Below, in pieces: positions 1 to 7,492 of a stretch of DNA of 19,628 bases. Both the position numbers and the translations under genes were made by a program. The stretch's first letter is position 1. Every line of letters starts with the position of its first letter. This DNA is from JAXGTO01 sp040774885 (GTDB taxonomy: Bacteria; Actinomycetota; Coriobacteriia; Coriobacteriales; Eggerthellaceae): assembly GCA_040774885.1 (NCBI GenBank), contig JAXGTO010000033.1, forward strand, positions 1 through 19,628, given 5' to 3'. Under the pieces are notes generated by a model that ran no database searches, had not been told where the DNA came from, and worked only from the letters and a program-made list of their open reading frames with translations.

Positions 1-70
1 AGAGGTGGTGATGGGCGTAGGAAGCCGTCTTTGCGCGGCGACCGAAGCCCAGCGCCGCCCCTGTGCCGCC
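1..70. other. Sequence downstream of folD, no gene recognised
   Basis: This stretch lies just downstream of the folD stop on the minus strand, at the window edge. I see no start codon with a ribosome binding site and no hairpin followed by a T-run. The next gene of the operon could begin outside the window. Confidence 0.4.
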
Positions 71-919
71 TCAGAGCGTCGCGACAGCGGCTTGGACGGT
101 GTGGGCCATCGTCACGCTCGTGGTGACGGATCCGATGCCACCGGGAACAGGGGTGATGGCATCGACGATGGGCTCGACGGCGTCGAAGTCGACGTCACCG
201 CAGAGTTTGCCCTGGGTGTCGAAATTGATGCCGACGTCGAGGACGGTTTGGCCAGGCTTGAAGAATTCAGGGCCGTAGGCGCGGGCGCGTCCGGTGGCGC
301 AGATGACGATATCGGCGCTGCGGCAGATCTCGGCCAGGTTCTCGGTGCGGGAATGGCAGATGGTGACGCTGGCGTTCTTGCGCAGCAGCATCATGGCCAC
401 GGGCTTGCCGATAACCAGACTGCGGCCCACCACCACCACATGCTTGCCCACCACGGGCACTTCGTAGTGCTCGAGCATCTTGACGCACGCCGCGGCCGTG
501 CAAGGCGGGAACCCGTCGGGCGAATCGGTGAAGACGCCCGCCAGCGATTTCAGAGAAATGCCGTCGACGTCTTTTTCGGCGGCCAAGTCGTTGCAGATGG
601 CCTTTTCGTCCACGAAGCTGGGCAGCGGACGGAACAAGAGGCACCCGTGCACCGTGGTATCGAAGTTGATGGATTGGATGGTGCTCTGAAGCGCGAACTG
701 GGGAGCGAATTCATCCAGCACATAGGGCTTGATGCCGATCCCCAGGCTTTCGGCCCGCTTGATGGCGGTGCGCTCATAGGAAAGGTCATCGGGACGCGCA
801 CCAAGGCGCACCAGCGCCAAGGTGGGAGTCACGCCCGCTTTGCGACAGGTATCGATTTGAGGCTGAAGCTCGGCGGCCATCGCCGTCGTCACTTCTTTGC
901 TGGTCAAGAGCTTGGCCAT
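71..919 (-). CDS. folD: FolD-family methylenetetrahydrofolate dehydrogenase, probably lacking cyclohydrolase activity
   Basis: 282 aa, the normal FolD length. FolD proteins oxidise 5,10-methylene-THF with NAD(P)+ and usually also hydrolyse methenyl-THF, in the cytoplasm. Family signatures are present: the EKDVDG motif (residues 115-120), a PCT motif, the nucleotide-binding GKHVVVVGRS stretch followed by CHSRT, and PGGIGS near the C-terminus. Oddity: a gap-free alignment from memory with human MTHFD1 (GVTPTLAL to SLGI) keeps the active-site tyrosine (Y48) but puts alanine (A52) where the catalytic lysine (human K56) sits. The usual VQLPLP segment reads LFRPLP, so human Q100 becomes F96. The aspartate equivalent to D125 is kept (D119). 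This predicts a dehydrogenase with little or no cyclohydrolase. The ATG at 917-919 follows a GGGAGAG site inside the 3' end of fchA; only 3 bp separate the fchA stop from this start, so the two are co-translated. Confidence 0.93.
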   Translation of the reverse strand: MAKLLTSKEVTTAMAAELQPQIDTCRKAGVTPTLALVRLGARPDDLSYERTAIKRAESLGIGIKPYVLDEFAPQFALQSTIQSINFDTTVHGCLLFRPLPSFVDEKAICNDLAAEKDVDGISLKSLAGVFTDSPDGFPPCTAAACVKMLEHYEVPVVGKHVVVVGRSLVIGKPVAMMLLRKNASVTICHSRTENLAEICRSADIVICATGRARAYGPEFFKPGQTVLDVGINFDTQGKLCGDVDFDAVEPIVDAITPVPGGIGSVTTSVTMAHTVQAAVATL

Positions 920-922
920 GGT

Positions 923-1540
923 CTAGCGGATCTCTCCCATCACATAGGCGCTGATCTCGGCGGCCTGCTGCCCGCAGCGGGCCATCAGGTCGTCGGCGTG
1001 TTCTTCGTAACGCTGCGCAGCCATGGTATCGGCCATGCATTTCGTGTTGATGAACACGTTGAAGGAAGCGCCCCGCAACGCAGCATCGGCGAAAACGACC
1101 GCCACACCCGCATCGCTCACTGCCAGGCGACTTCCGTGATGGGCCATGGTAGCGCAGATTTCCACCACTTGGGCGCACGCGTCCATGATTTGCAACGGAA
1201 CTTCGCAGGCGCCCACCAAGGCCGTCTGCATCGCGGCCTGCTTGGCAGCCTGGCCTTCGGGCGTGTCGACGGGCATGCCATATGCGGCAGCCAGCGGGGC
1301 GAATGCCGCGGCATCTTCGTCGATCAGCTCCACCAGCCGCATGCGAAGGGATGCAAGCCGTTCAAGCGAACGCTGCATCTCGTCTTCCACATCGGCGTAT
1401 TTCTTCTTGCCCACGGTAAGGTTGCCCACCATGGATGCCAAAGCGCTGGCCAGAGCCCCGCAATAGGCCGAGGCCCCGCCGCCGCCGGGCGTCGGGGCCT
1501 TGCTGGCCAATTCGTCTATGAAGTCGGTATCGACCGCCAC
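923..1540 (-). CDS. fchA: FchA-type methenyl-THF cyclohydrolase / formimino-THF cyclodeaminase family protein
   Basis: 205 aa, the size of stand-alone members of the cyclodeaminase/cyclohydrolase family (the C-terminal domain of mammalian FTCD, and FchA of acetogens). The family signature PTPGGGGASA lies at residues 17-26, followed by an alanine-rich helix and a GKKKY segment; EDAAAF and SDAGVA motifs follow. The family converts methenyl-THF to formyl-THF, or releases ammonia from formimino-THF. No formiminotransferase or histidine-degradation gene is visible here, while fhs lies upstream and folD downstream, so the cyclohydrolase role is more likely. The start is a GTG whose G is the last base of the fhs TAG stop (TAGTG), a one-base overlap typical of translational coupling. 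The site upstream of this start is weak, consistent with coupling. Confidence 0.9.
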   Translation of the reverse strand: MAVDTDFIDELASKAPTPGGGGASAYCGALASALASMVGNLTVGKKKYADVEDEMQRSLERLASLRMRLVELIDEDAAAFAPLAAAYGMPVDTPEGQAAKQAAMQTALVGACEVPLQIMDACAQVVEICATMAHHGSRLAVSDAGVAVVFADAALRGASFNVFINTKCMADTMAAQRYEEHADDLMARCGQQAAEISAYVMGEIR

Positions 1541-3207
1541 TAGAACAACCCGCTGATCTTGCCGGTTTCATCCACGTCGATACGTTCGGCGGCTGGGCGC
1601 TTGGGCAGGCCGGGCATGGTCATGATGTTGCCGGTAAGGGCAACCACGAATCCGGCTCCGGCGCTCACCTTGGCCTCGCGCACCATGATACGGAATCCAC
1701 GGGGCGCGCCGAGTTTGGTCTGGTCGTCGCTGAAGCTGTACTGCGTCTTGGCCATGCATACGGGCATGTCGCCGAAGCCCAAAGCCTCCAGTTGCGCAAG
1801 CTGCTTTTCGGCGTTCTTGTCGAAATCGACGCCGTCGGCATGGTAGATGCGGCAGGCGATGGATTCGATCTTTTCCTTCAACGACAGTTCATCGCCGTAG
1901 CAGAATTCGAAGCCGCTGGGCTCTTCGCATAGGCGGATGACTTCGTCGGCCAAAGCAAGGCCGCCTTCGCCGCCCTTTGCCCAGACTTCCGAAAGAGCCA
2001 CGTTGACGCCCAGGTCGCGGCACTTGTCTTCCACCAATTTCAGTTCTGCGGGAGTGTCCGTGGGGAAGGCGTTGATGGCCACCACGCAGGGCAGCTTGTA
2101 AACGTTTTTGATGTTGTCGACGTGCTGGAGCAAGTTGGGCAGCCCGGCTTCCAGAGCAGCCAGATTTTCCTGGTCCAAATCGGCCTTGGCGACGCCGCCG
2201 TGGTTCTTGAGCGCGCGCACCGTGGCCACGATGACGACGGCATCGGGCGTGAGGTCGGCCAAGCGGCATTTGATGTCCAGGAACTTTTCCGCTCCCAGGT
2301 CGGCACCGAATCCGGCTTCCGTGATGCAATAGTCGCCCAGGGCCATGGCCATGCGCGTGGCCATGATGGAATTGCATCCATGGGCGATGTTGGCGAAGGG
2401 ACCGCCGTGCACGAATGCCGGGGTTCCTTCCAGCGTCTGGACCAAGTTGGGCTTGAGCGCGTCCTTCAACAGGGCGGTCATGGCACCTTGGGCCTTGAGC
2501 TGGCCGGCGGTGATGGGCTGGTCGTCGCGCGTGTAGCCCACCACTATGCGGGCCAGGCGCTCTTTGAGGTCGGTTATGGAAGTGGCCAGGCAGAAGATGG
2601 CCATGATCTCGCTGGCGACGGTGATGTCGAAGCCGTCTTCACGCGGGACGCCGTGGGCCTTGCCGCCCAGGCCGTCCACCACGTTGCGCAGCTGACGGTC
2701 GTTCATGTCGACCACGCGCTTCCACGTGATCTTGCGCACGTCGAAGCCGAGCTCGTTGCCCTGTTGGATGTGGTTGTCGATCATGGCAGCCAACAGGTTG
2801 TTGGCGGCGCCGATGGCATGGAAATCGCCGGTGAAATGGAGGTTGATATCCTCCATGGGGATGACCTGGGCGTATCCGCCGCCGGCCGCGCCGCCCTTGA
2901 TGCCGAACACGGGGCCCAGGCTGGGCTCGCGCAAGGCGACGATGACGTTTTCTCCCTTGCGGGCGAGCGCATCGGAAAGCCCCACCGTGGTGGTCGTCTT
3001 GCCCTCGCCTGCCGGCGTGGGGTTGATGGCCGTTACCAAAACCAGTTTGCCCGGAGAATGCTGCTGGTCGCGCAGCAAGTTGTAGTCGACCTTTGCCTTG
3101 GTGTTGCCGTAAAGCTCCAGATAGCTTTCGGGCACGCCGGCCCTTTGGGCGATTTCCTGGATGGGACGAGGGGTGGTTGCTTGGGCGATTTCAATGTCTG
3201 ACAACAC
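1540..3207 (-). CDS. fhs: Formate--tetrahydrofolate ligase
   Basis: 555 aa, full length for the family. It uses ATP to join formate to tetrahydrofolate, giving 10-formyl-THF, the entry step of the methyl branch of one-carbon metabolism; it acts in the cytoplasm as a homotetramer. The ATP-binding loop TPAGEGKTTTTVGL lies in the first 80 residues, followed by the conserved REPSLGPVFGIKGGAAGGG run, and the C-terminus carries the typical MPGLPKRPAAE segment. The start chosen is GTG at 3205-3207, followed directly by TTG; a GTGAGGG ribosome site sits about 6 nt upstream. It is the first gene of an operon with fchA and folD. It may serve formate assimilation for purines and serine, or an acetogen-like methyl branch; the window does not decide between these. 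Confidence 0.97.
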   Translation of the reverse strand: MLSDIEIAQATTPRPIQEIAQRAGVPESYLELYGNTKAKVDYNLLRDQQHSPGKLVLVTAINPTPAGEGKTTTTVGLSDALARKGENVIVALREPSLGPVFGIKGGAAGGGYAQVIPMEDINLHFTGDFHAIGAANNLLAAMIDNHIQQGNELGFDVRKITWKRVVDMNDRQLRNVVDGLGGKAHGVPREDGFDITVASEIMAIFCLATSITDLKERLARIVVGYTRDDQPITAGQLKAQGAMTALLKDALKPNLVQTLEGTPAFVHGGPFANIAHGCNSIMATRMAMALGDYCITEAGFGADLGAEKFLDIKCRLADLTPDAVVIVATVRALKNHGGVAKADLDQENLAALEAGLPNLLQHVDNIKNVYKLPCVVAINAFPTDTPAELKLVEDKCRDLGVNVALSEVWAKGGEGGLALADEVIRLCEEPSGFEFCYGDELSLKEKIESIACRIYHADGVDFDKNAEKQLAQLEALGFGDMPVCMAKTQYSFSDDQTKLGAPRGFRIMVREAKVSAGAGFVVALTGNIMTMPGLPKRPAAERIDVDETGKISGLF

Positions 3208-3452
3208 GTCGGGCCCTCACTTTCTTGCGGTCGATGCTTTCGTCTGCCCGCGCACGGTTGGTGCGGGACACCCATTCTAGTGGGTGGCACGCAAGTTTGG
3301 CGCGCATATTCCGAATGTGGTGCAATCTGCCGATAATGCGGCGCAGAGGTTACGGCTGTTTGACAGACCGCGCCCATGCACGGCTTGGGCAAGACGATGA
3401 TAAGATACTCTCTAGGTACGATAATCCGACCGGTGAAACCGAGGAGATACCG
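3208..3452. promoter_or_regulatory. Divergent control region between fhs and the response regulator
   Basis: 245 bp between two divergent starts. It must hold the fhs promoter (minus) and the two-component promoter (plus). I could not assign a well-spaced sigma-70 pair on either strand. A TTGACA at 3360-3365 has no good -10 at 16-18 bp; GATAAT at 3420-3425 and TAAGAT at 3401-3406 look like -10 boxes but lack a -35. The response regulator ribosome site GAGGAG is at 3441-3446. I see no THF riboswitch core and no small gene. Confidence 0.5.
3261..3290. promoter_or_regulatory. Interrupted inverted repeat upstream of fhs
   Basis: CACCCA (3269-3274) and TGGGTG (3281-3286) form perfect 6-bp arms around a 6-nt spacer. 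GTGC (3261-3264) and GCAC (3287-3290) extend the symmetry outside a 4-nt bulge. On the fhs strand the spacer region contains TAGAAT, a -10-like hexamer. It lies 54 to 83 bp upstream of the fhs start. It could be an operator or an mRNA leader hairpin; the function is inferred. Confidence 0.4.
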
Positions 3453-4139
3453 ATGAGTGACCAGCCTGAACGCATCCTGGTGGTGGACGACGAACATTCC
3501 ATCACCGATTTCGTGAGCTATGCCCTGAAAAAAGAAGGCTTTACGGTGGATGTGGCTTCCAACGGCGAAGACGCGCTTAAGTTCGTCGAAGACGAGCACT
3601 ACGACCTTTTCGTGCTGGACATCATGCTCCCCGGAATGGACGGCTACGAACTGTGCCGCCGCCTGCGTTCCAAGACCAACGCCCCGGTGCTGTTCCTTTC
3701 CGCGCGCGACACCGAGCTCGACAAAGTGGTGGGACTCGAAATCGGCGGCGACGACTATTTGGCCAAGCCCTTCGGCGTCCGCGAGCTCATCGCCCGCGTG
3801 CGCGCCCTGCTGCGACGCGGCGGCGGTGCCGATGCGGTCCAAACGCTTTCGGCCAGCGGAATCACTCTGGATGAAGATGCCCACACGGCCACCGGCAACG
3901 CCGGCAACATCGATTTGACGCCGCGGGAATTCGAGCTGATGGCGGCGCTGATGAAGCATGCCGGCAAAGTGGTGAGCCGCGAAGACCTGCTGCGCGAAGC
4001 CTGGGGCTGGGACTACCTGACCGAGACCAAGACCGTCGACACGCACATCAAGCGCCTGCGCGACAAGATCGCCGCCGCCGGATACGACCCGGGCCTGGTG
4101 GAAACCGTCCGCGGATACGGGTACCGCTTCCACGCCTGA
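3453..4139 (+). CDS. OmpR/PhoB-family response regulator
   Basis: 228 aa with two domains. The receiver domain (about 6-120) has the acidic pair D12/D13, phospho-acceptor D56 in the VLDIMLPGMDG segment, S83 and K105 in the AKPFG motif. The C-terminal winged-helix DNA-binding domain (about 135-228) has LTPREFEL, a recognition region with KTVDTHIKRLRDKI, and the terminal RGYGYRF. It should bind DNA as a dimer after phosphorylation by the kinase encoded immediately downstream. ATG at 3453 is chosen because GAGGAG lies 6 nt upstream; the reading frame is open further upstream but has no comparable site there. The regulated genes cannot be told from the sequence. It is divergent from the one-carbon operon, so control of fhs is possible but unproven. 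Confidence 0.95.
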   Translation: MSDQPERILVVDDEHSITDFVSYALKKEGFTVDVASNGEDALKFVEDEHYDLFVLDIMLPGMDGYELCRRLRSKTNAPVLFLSARDTELDKVVGLEIGGDDYLAKPFGVRELIARVRALLRRGGGADAVQTLSASGITLDEDAHTATGNAGNIDLTPREFELMAALMKHAGKVVSREDLLREAWGWDYLTETKTVDTHIKRLRDKIAAAGYDPGLVETVRGYGYRFHA

Positions 4140-4195
4140 CGCTTGAGGTAACGATCAAACGCCTACCCACATATTTTGCGCTGCTGTGCACCATC

Positions 4196-5188
4196 ATGTC
4201 GGTCTTCACGGCCGTCATCGCGCTGCTGATAGCTTGGGGGTTCGGTGGGCTCGACTGGCGGGTATTCGTCTCCTTGATCCCCGTGGCGCTCATCATTTTC
4301 CTGCTGACCTTTTTGATAGGGTTCTTCATTTCGCAGCCGCTGCGCTCGCTGGACCGCAAGATCCGCGCCTACCGCAAGGGAAACACGAACGTCGATTTTT
4401 CGCCGGAACATGCGCTGCATGAAGCCGACCAGCTGTCCGTCGACTTCAAAGATCTGCTCGATTCGTCGTTTGCGCAATGCGCCGACTTATCGCGACGGGA
4501 AAAACGACAGACCCAGTTCATCAGCGATGTAGCCCATGAACTGCGCACACCGCTTACCGCCATCCATGGCGATGCCGAACTGCTGCGCGACCCCGACATG
4601 CCGCCCGAGATGCGCGAGCGCTTCTGCCAAACCATCATGGACGAAAGCGAGCGCCTGACCCGCCTGACCAACGACCTGCTTTCCTTACAGCACATCGAAG
4701 AAGACACGCAAGTGCTCGAACTCAAGCGCGTGAATCTCAAGCCCATCGTGCAAGAAGCGGTGGATGCGCTCAGGGCGCTGCTGGACGAACGGGGCGCCAA
4801 CGTTACCGTGACCGGCGAGGCGCCCGACGTGCTGGGCAACCGCGATCACCTGAAGCAAGTGGTCAACAACCTGGTTGAAAACGCCAGCCGTTTCATCGAG
4901 CCCGGCGGGCACATCAAGGTGGAGCTCTACGGCGTGAAGGACCGATCGGTGATAGCCGTCAAAGACGACGGTTGCGGCTTCGGCGACACCGACCCCAAGA
5001 TGCTGTTCGAGCGGTTCTATCGCACCGACGCGAGCCGCGCGCGCACCACGGGCGGCACGGGCCTGGGGCTTGCCATCGTGAAAAGCGTGGTAGATGCCCA
5101 TGACGGCACCGTGGAAGCGTTCAACCTGCCCGAAGGCGGCGCCTGCTTCGTAGTGGCCATCCCCAGCCTGCCGCCCGAAAAGGCGTAA
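4196..5188 (+). CDS. Membrane sensor histidine kinase, partner of the upstream regulator
   Basis: 330 aa from the first ATG. Two hydrophobic segments (about 2-17 and 24-45) flank a very short external loop, so it probably senses a membrane or intramembrane signal. A HAMP-like linker follows, then the H-box DVAHELRTPL with H114, the N-box around N225/N229, the G1 box DDGCGFG (257-263) and G2 GGTGLGLAIVK (286-296). The ATG at 4196 lacks a ribosome site. In the same frame, the codons from 4154 encode IKRLPTYFALLCTI, a short basic leader plus the rest of the first membrane helix, and GAGGT (4145-4149) lies just before it. The true start is therefore probably ATC at 4154 (344 aa, phospho-His 128). 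The gap from the regulator stop to 4154 is 14 nt, so the two genes form an operon. Confidence 0.93.
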   Translation: MSVFTAVIALLIAWGFGGLDWRVFVSLIPVALIIFLLTFLIGFFISQPLRSLDRKIRAYRKGNTNVDFSPEHALHEADQLSVDFKDLLDSSFAQCADLSRREKRQTQFISDVAHELRTPLTAIHGDAELLRDPDMPPEMRERFCQTIMDESERLTRLTNDLLSLQHIEEDTQVLELKRVNLKPIVQEAVDALRALLDERGANVTVTGEAPDVLGNRDHLKQVVNNLVENASRFIEPGGHIKVELYGVKDRSVIAVKDDGCGFGDTDPKMLFERFYRTDASRARTTGGTGLGLAIVKSVVDAHDGTVEAFNLPEGGACFVVAIPSLPPEKA

Positions 5189-5216
5189 AGCTCCCCCACC
5201 AGCATGCGTTCAAGGT

Positions 5217-5741
5217 TCAGCCAGCGGTTTGAAAGCGAGCCAGATCGGCCGCCATCATACGCACGGGGGAAGTCGGCGGTCCATCGAGATGACCCGCCGC
5301 CTTGCAGACCAGGTCGGTGTTGGCCCATCGGGTGAGTTCGTGTTGGAACAGCGATCCATCATCAAATGCCGCCGGCCAAGGTGCGTCGTCTATCAAGTGG
5401 TTCATATACGCCACCGGCCTGCGGCCATGGGTCTTGGTTGTTTGGACGGCGCCGGCTAGCGAAAAGTACCCATCTATCTGGGCGGCAGAGAACCCCGCAT
5501 CGCGCAGTGCTTGGGCGATGCCCGCCATCACGACATCTTGCCAGCAGCGCCAGTCGCCCGCCTGCATAGGCGCCATGATGGCACAGAAACGATTGGCGGC
5601 ATTGACCGCGAACAGCGCCGGGCGGCCGGCGAGCGTCTTGCCATGGCACTCCCAGCAAAACAGCAGTTCCTCTATCCCGCCATAAGGCGGCTGGGACAAG
5701 CCCAAACGCTTCTGCAACGGTATGGTGACGCCAAGCTGCAA
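5217..5741 (-). CDS. DUF6933-like protein of unknown function
   Basis: 174 aa, predicted soluble, no signal peptide. The layout resembles the DUF6933 family as I remember it: a short N-terminal strand with threonine at position 6, a central W-containing segment (LLFCWECHG) then ALFAVNAANRFCAIM, a helical QALRDAGFSAAQIDGYF stretch, and a TTKTHGRRPVAYMN motif. No catalytic motif or biochemical role is known to me. It starts with TTG at 5739-5741, two bases after the stop of the nuclease-helicase gene, with no clear ribosome site, so translation is probably coupled to that gene. It is GC-rich like the core genes, unlike its upstream neighbour, and converges on the histidine kinase gene with 28 bp between the stops. 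The family assignment is moderately sure; the function is unknown. Confidence 0.75.
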   Translation of the reverse strand: MQLGVTIPLQKRLGLSQPPYGGIEELLFCWECHGKTLAGRPALFAVNAANRFCAIMAPMQAGDWRCWQDVVMAGIAQALRDAGFSAAQIDGYFSLAGAVQTTKTHGRRPVAYMNHLIDDAPWPAAFDDGSLFQHELTRWANTDLVCKAAGHLDGPPTSPVRMMAADLARFQTAG

Positions 5742-5743
5742 GG

Positions 5744-7429
5744 CTATAAGAAGAACTGCGAGAGATACTCTCGGAGTTCCGGATTGCAGACATAAACGTG
5801 AGTGCCGTAAATGCCTCGGGTCAAAAGGACGTAGTAAATATTCTTTATGAATTGGGTGAGCTCTTCAGGTGTAGCCGTGGCAAAACCGTTTCGATCATAA
5901 TAACTCGCTTTGTTCGCTCGAAGGGCTCCCGTTTCCGGGTCGAGCTGGATATCGTTGCCAATCAAAACATAGGCACGACTGAGATCGTATCCTTGGACCG
6001 AATGGATGCATCCGACCTCATGCGCAACGGCGGCGTTCTCAAGACCCTTTCCCACCCAATTGTCGTACGTGCAATTCCATCGGAGCCCAATACCGTCGAT
6101 TTCGATGTCAAAAGCGCTGCTGTCCTTTTTTGAAATCCACTCCCAGGCGTATCCGGCCACGATTCTGGTTAGATCATGTTCAGCAAATTCACGTTCAAAC
6201 GAATCCGTGAAATCGCGAAAATCTTCATGCATCGTCATATCATAGTTTTCAAATGTGCGCGGCGCTGGATTAGAGCCAGACAGTATTGCTGCAATATAGT
6301 CCAGATACTCCTTGCCCCCCTTAACGCGCATCTGGCTGTCGAGAGATATGGGATTACACGCATTGGGACCAAGGGAATCGAGCATTTGGTGTCGTTCAAT
6401 GCACGATGGACCGACCGTCTGCAAGGGGTCATAGAAAAACACTGGAAGTTTTGCCTGATCCAAGATCCAGTCAAGTTGAGTGGCTGCTCTCTCTAACCCG
6501 AGCGTACGATTGACTCTGTCGTAGTTACCATACTGGGTGGCCAAGTTCACCCTTCGTTTCAGACGGTGAGACTCATCAACCAGGAGTATATCGAAGTTGT
6601 CCTTTTTACCTGGTATATAGCCGAACTCAGATTTGACGATATCCGCTGGAGAAATGATATCTTCAGGACCAAGCCCCGATACACCGGCAAGCGACTTTCT
6701 GAGCGTATTGCGCAATGACGTCACCGGCTCAACAATACGCACATTCATATCTGCATAACGCGGATCGTCTTTCAGCATTTTCAGAAGATAGACAGCGAGC
6801 ACGGTCTTACCCGTTCCCGGCATGCCCTCGATGACGACAGGGCCCTCTGTATCCCTATCAGACTCTATCGCGGCCAAAATCTTATCGAGCGCAACGCGCT
6901 GATCGCTCGACAGCCCCTTATAGGGCGAATAACGAAACACTTCCGATTCTTCTATTTCATCAAGCGTATGATCCACAAGATCGAGCCTGCGGAGTTCATC
7001 CCACAAATCGCGAAACATCTCGCCGTAGGCCTCTTTGGAAAAATAGTTCGTATCGGTCATTCCATCATTTTTATTCGTGAGGGAATAGCGTCCGTCACCA
7101 TGCATGTACCCGATAAGCCGATGCTCATAATCAGTGATTACCGACGAATTGAACTCCTCGTTAAAGATAATGTTGACGGTAGTGAAATCTTTCTTTTCAA
7201 TGTTCGCGCCGTGCTGACCCATCCTGGTAGCAACGCTAGTCGTCTGACCGACATAAGCAGTCTCGTCATTCGCGAGAATATAAACCATGGGCCAATTGAC
7301 AATTTTCCCTTCATCCAAATCAAGAAGGGCAACGTCTATCTGCTCGCCGTATCTGAACGGGCAACGATCAATGAGAAATGGCGCCCCCTTGGGCGTCTCG
7401 GCGTTTGATTCTGTAGCTATTGTCTCCAT
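5744..7429 (-). CDS. GIY-YIG nuclease fused to DUF2075/SF1-type helicase
   Basis: 561 aa from ATG 7429; a TTG start at 7468 would give 574 aa (numbering below uses 574). The N-terminal GIY-YIG domain (about 60-135) has VYIL (Y63), AYVGQT (Y72), R82, E115 in YEHRLIGYM and asparagines at 132/134, so its catalytic set looks intact. An SF1-like ATPase follows: Walker A GMPGTGKT (215-222), Walker B DILLVDESH (293-301), a motif III-like FYDPLQTV (345-352), an arginine in QMRVKGG (381), IHSVQGYDL (488-496) and LLTRG (548-552). This matches DUF2075-type proteins, found in some defence and mobile islands. It probably cuts and remodels nucleic acid. The gene is visibly richer in A+T than its neighbours, suggesting horizontal transfer. 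Neither start has a strong ribosome site. The MFS gene stop lies 24 bp before the TTG. Confidence 0.88.
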   Translation of the reverse strand: METIATESNAETPKGAPFLIDRCPFRYGEQIDVALLDLDEGKIVNWPMVYILANDETAYVGQTTSVATRMGQHGANIEKKDFTTVNIIFNEEFNSSVITDYEHRLIGYMHGDGRYSLTNKNDGMTDTNYFSKEAYGEMFRDLWDELRRLDLVDHTLDEIEESEVFRYSPYKGLSSDQRVALDKILAAIESDRDTEGPVVIEGMPGTGKTVLAVYLLKMLKDDPRYADMNVRIVEPVTSLRNTLRKSLAGVSGLGPEDIISPADIVKSEFGYIPGKKDNFDILLVDESHRLKRRVNLATQYGNYDRVNRTLGLERAATQLDWILDQAKLPVFFYDPLQTVGPSCIERHQMLDSLGPNACNPISLDSQMRVKGGKEYLDYIAAILSGSNPAPRTFENYDMTMHEDFRDFTDSFEREFAEHDLTRIVAGYAWEWISKKDSSAFDIEIDGIGLRWNCTYDNWVGKGLENAAVAHEVGCIHSVQGYDLSRAYVLIGNDIQLDPETGALRANKASYYDRNGFATATPEELTQFIKNIYYVLLTRGIYGTHVYVCNPELREYLSQFFL

Positions 7430-7492
7430 AGCGCGGCACACTTCCGTATATCCACGGACACTTTGCAAGAAGGCTGGTTCTTTCCGTTGATT

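Noticed and set aside
5..1543. Long plus-strand open frame opposite folD and fchA
   Set aside because: It runs across two clear genes on the other strand, is rich in H, G and R as expected for antisense of GC-rich code, and has no recognisable domain.
2122..3201. Long plus-strand open frame opposite fhs
   Set aside because: Antisense shadow of fhs; no domain and no ribosome site seen.
3360..3365. TTGACA as the -35 of the two-component operon
   Set aside because: No -10-like hexamer lies 16-18 bp downstream; the nearest candidates are 35 or more bp away.
3208..3452. THF riboswitch upstream of fhs
   Set aside because: Folate genes sometimes carry one, but I could not find the conserved core or its paired stems by eye.
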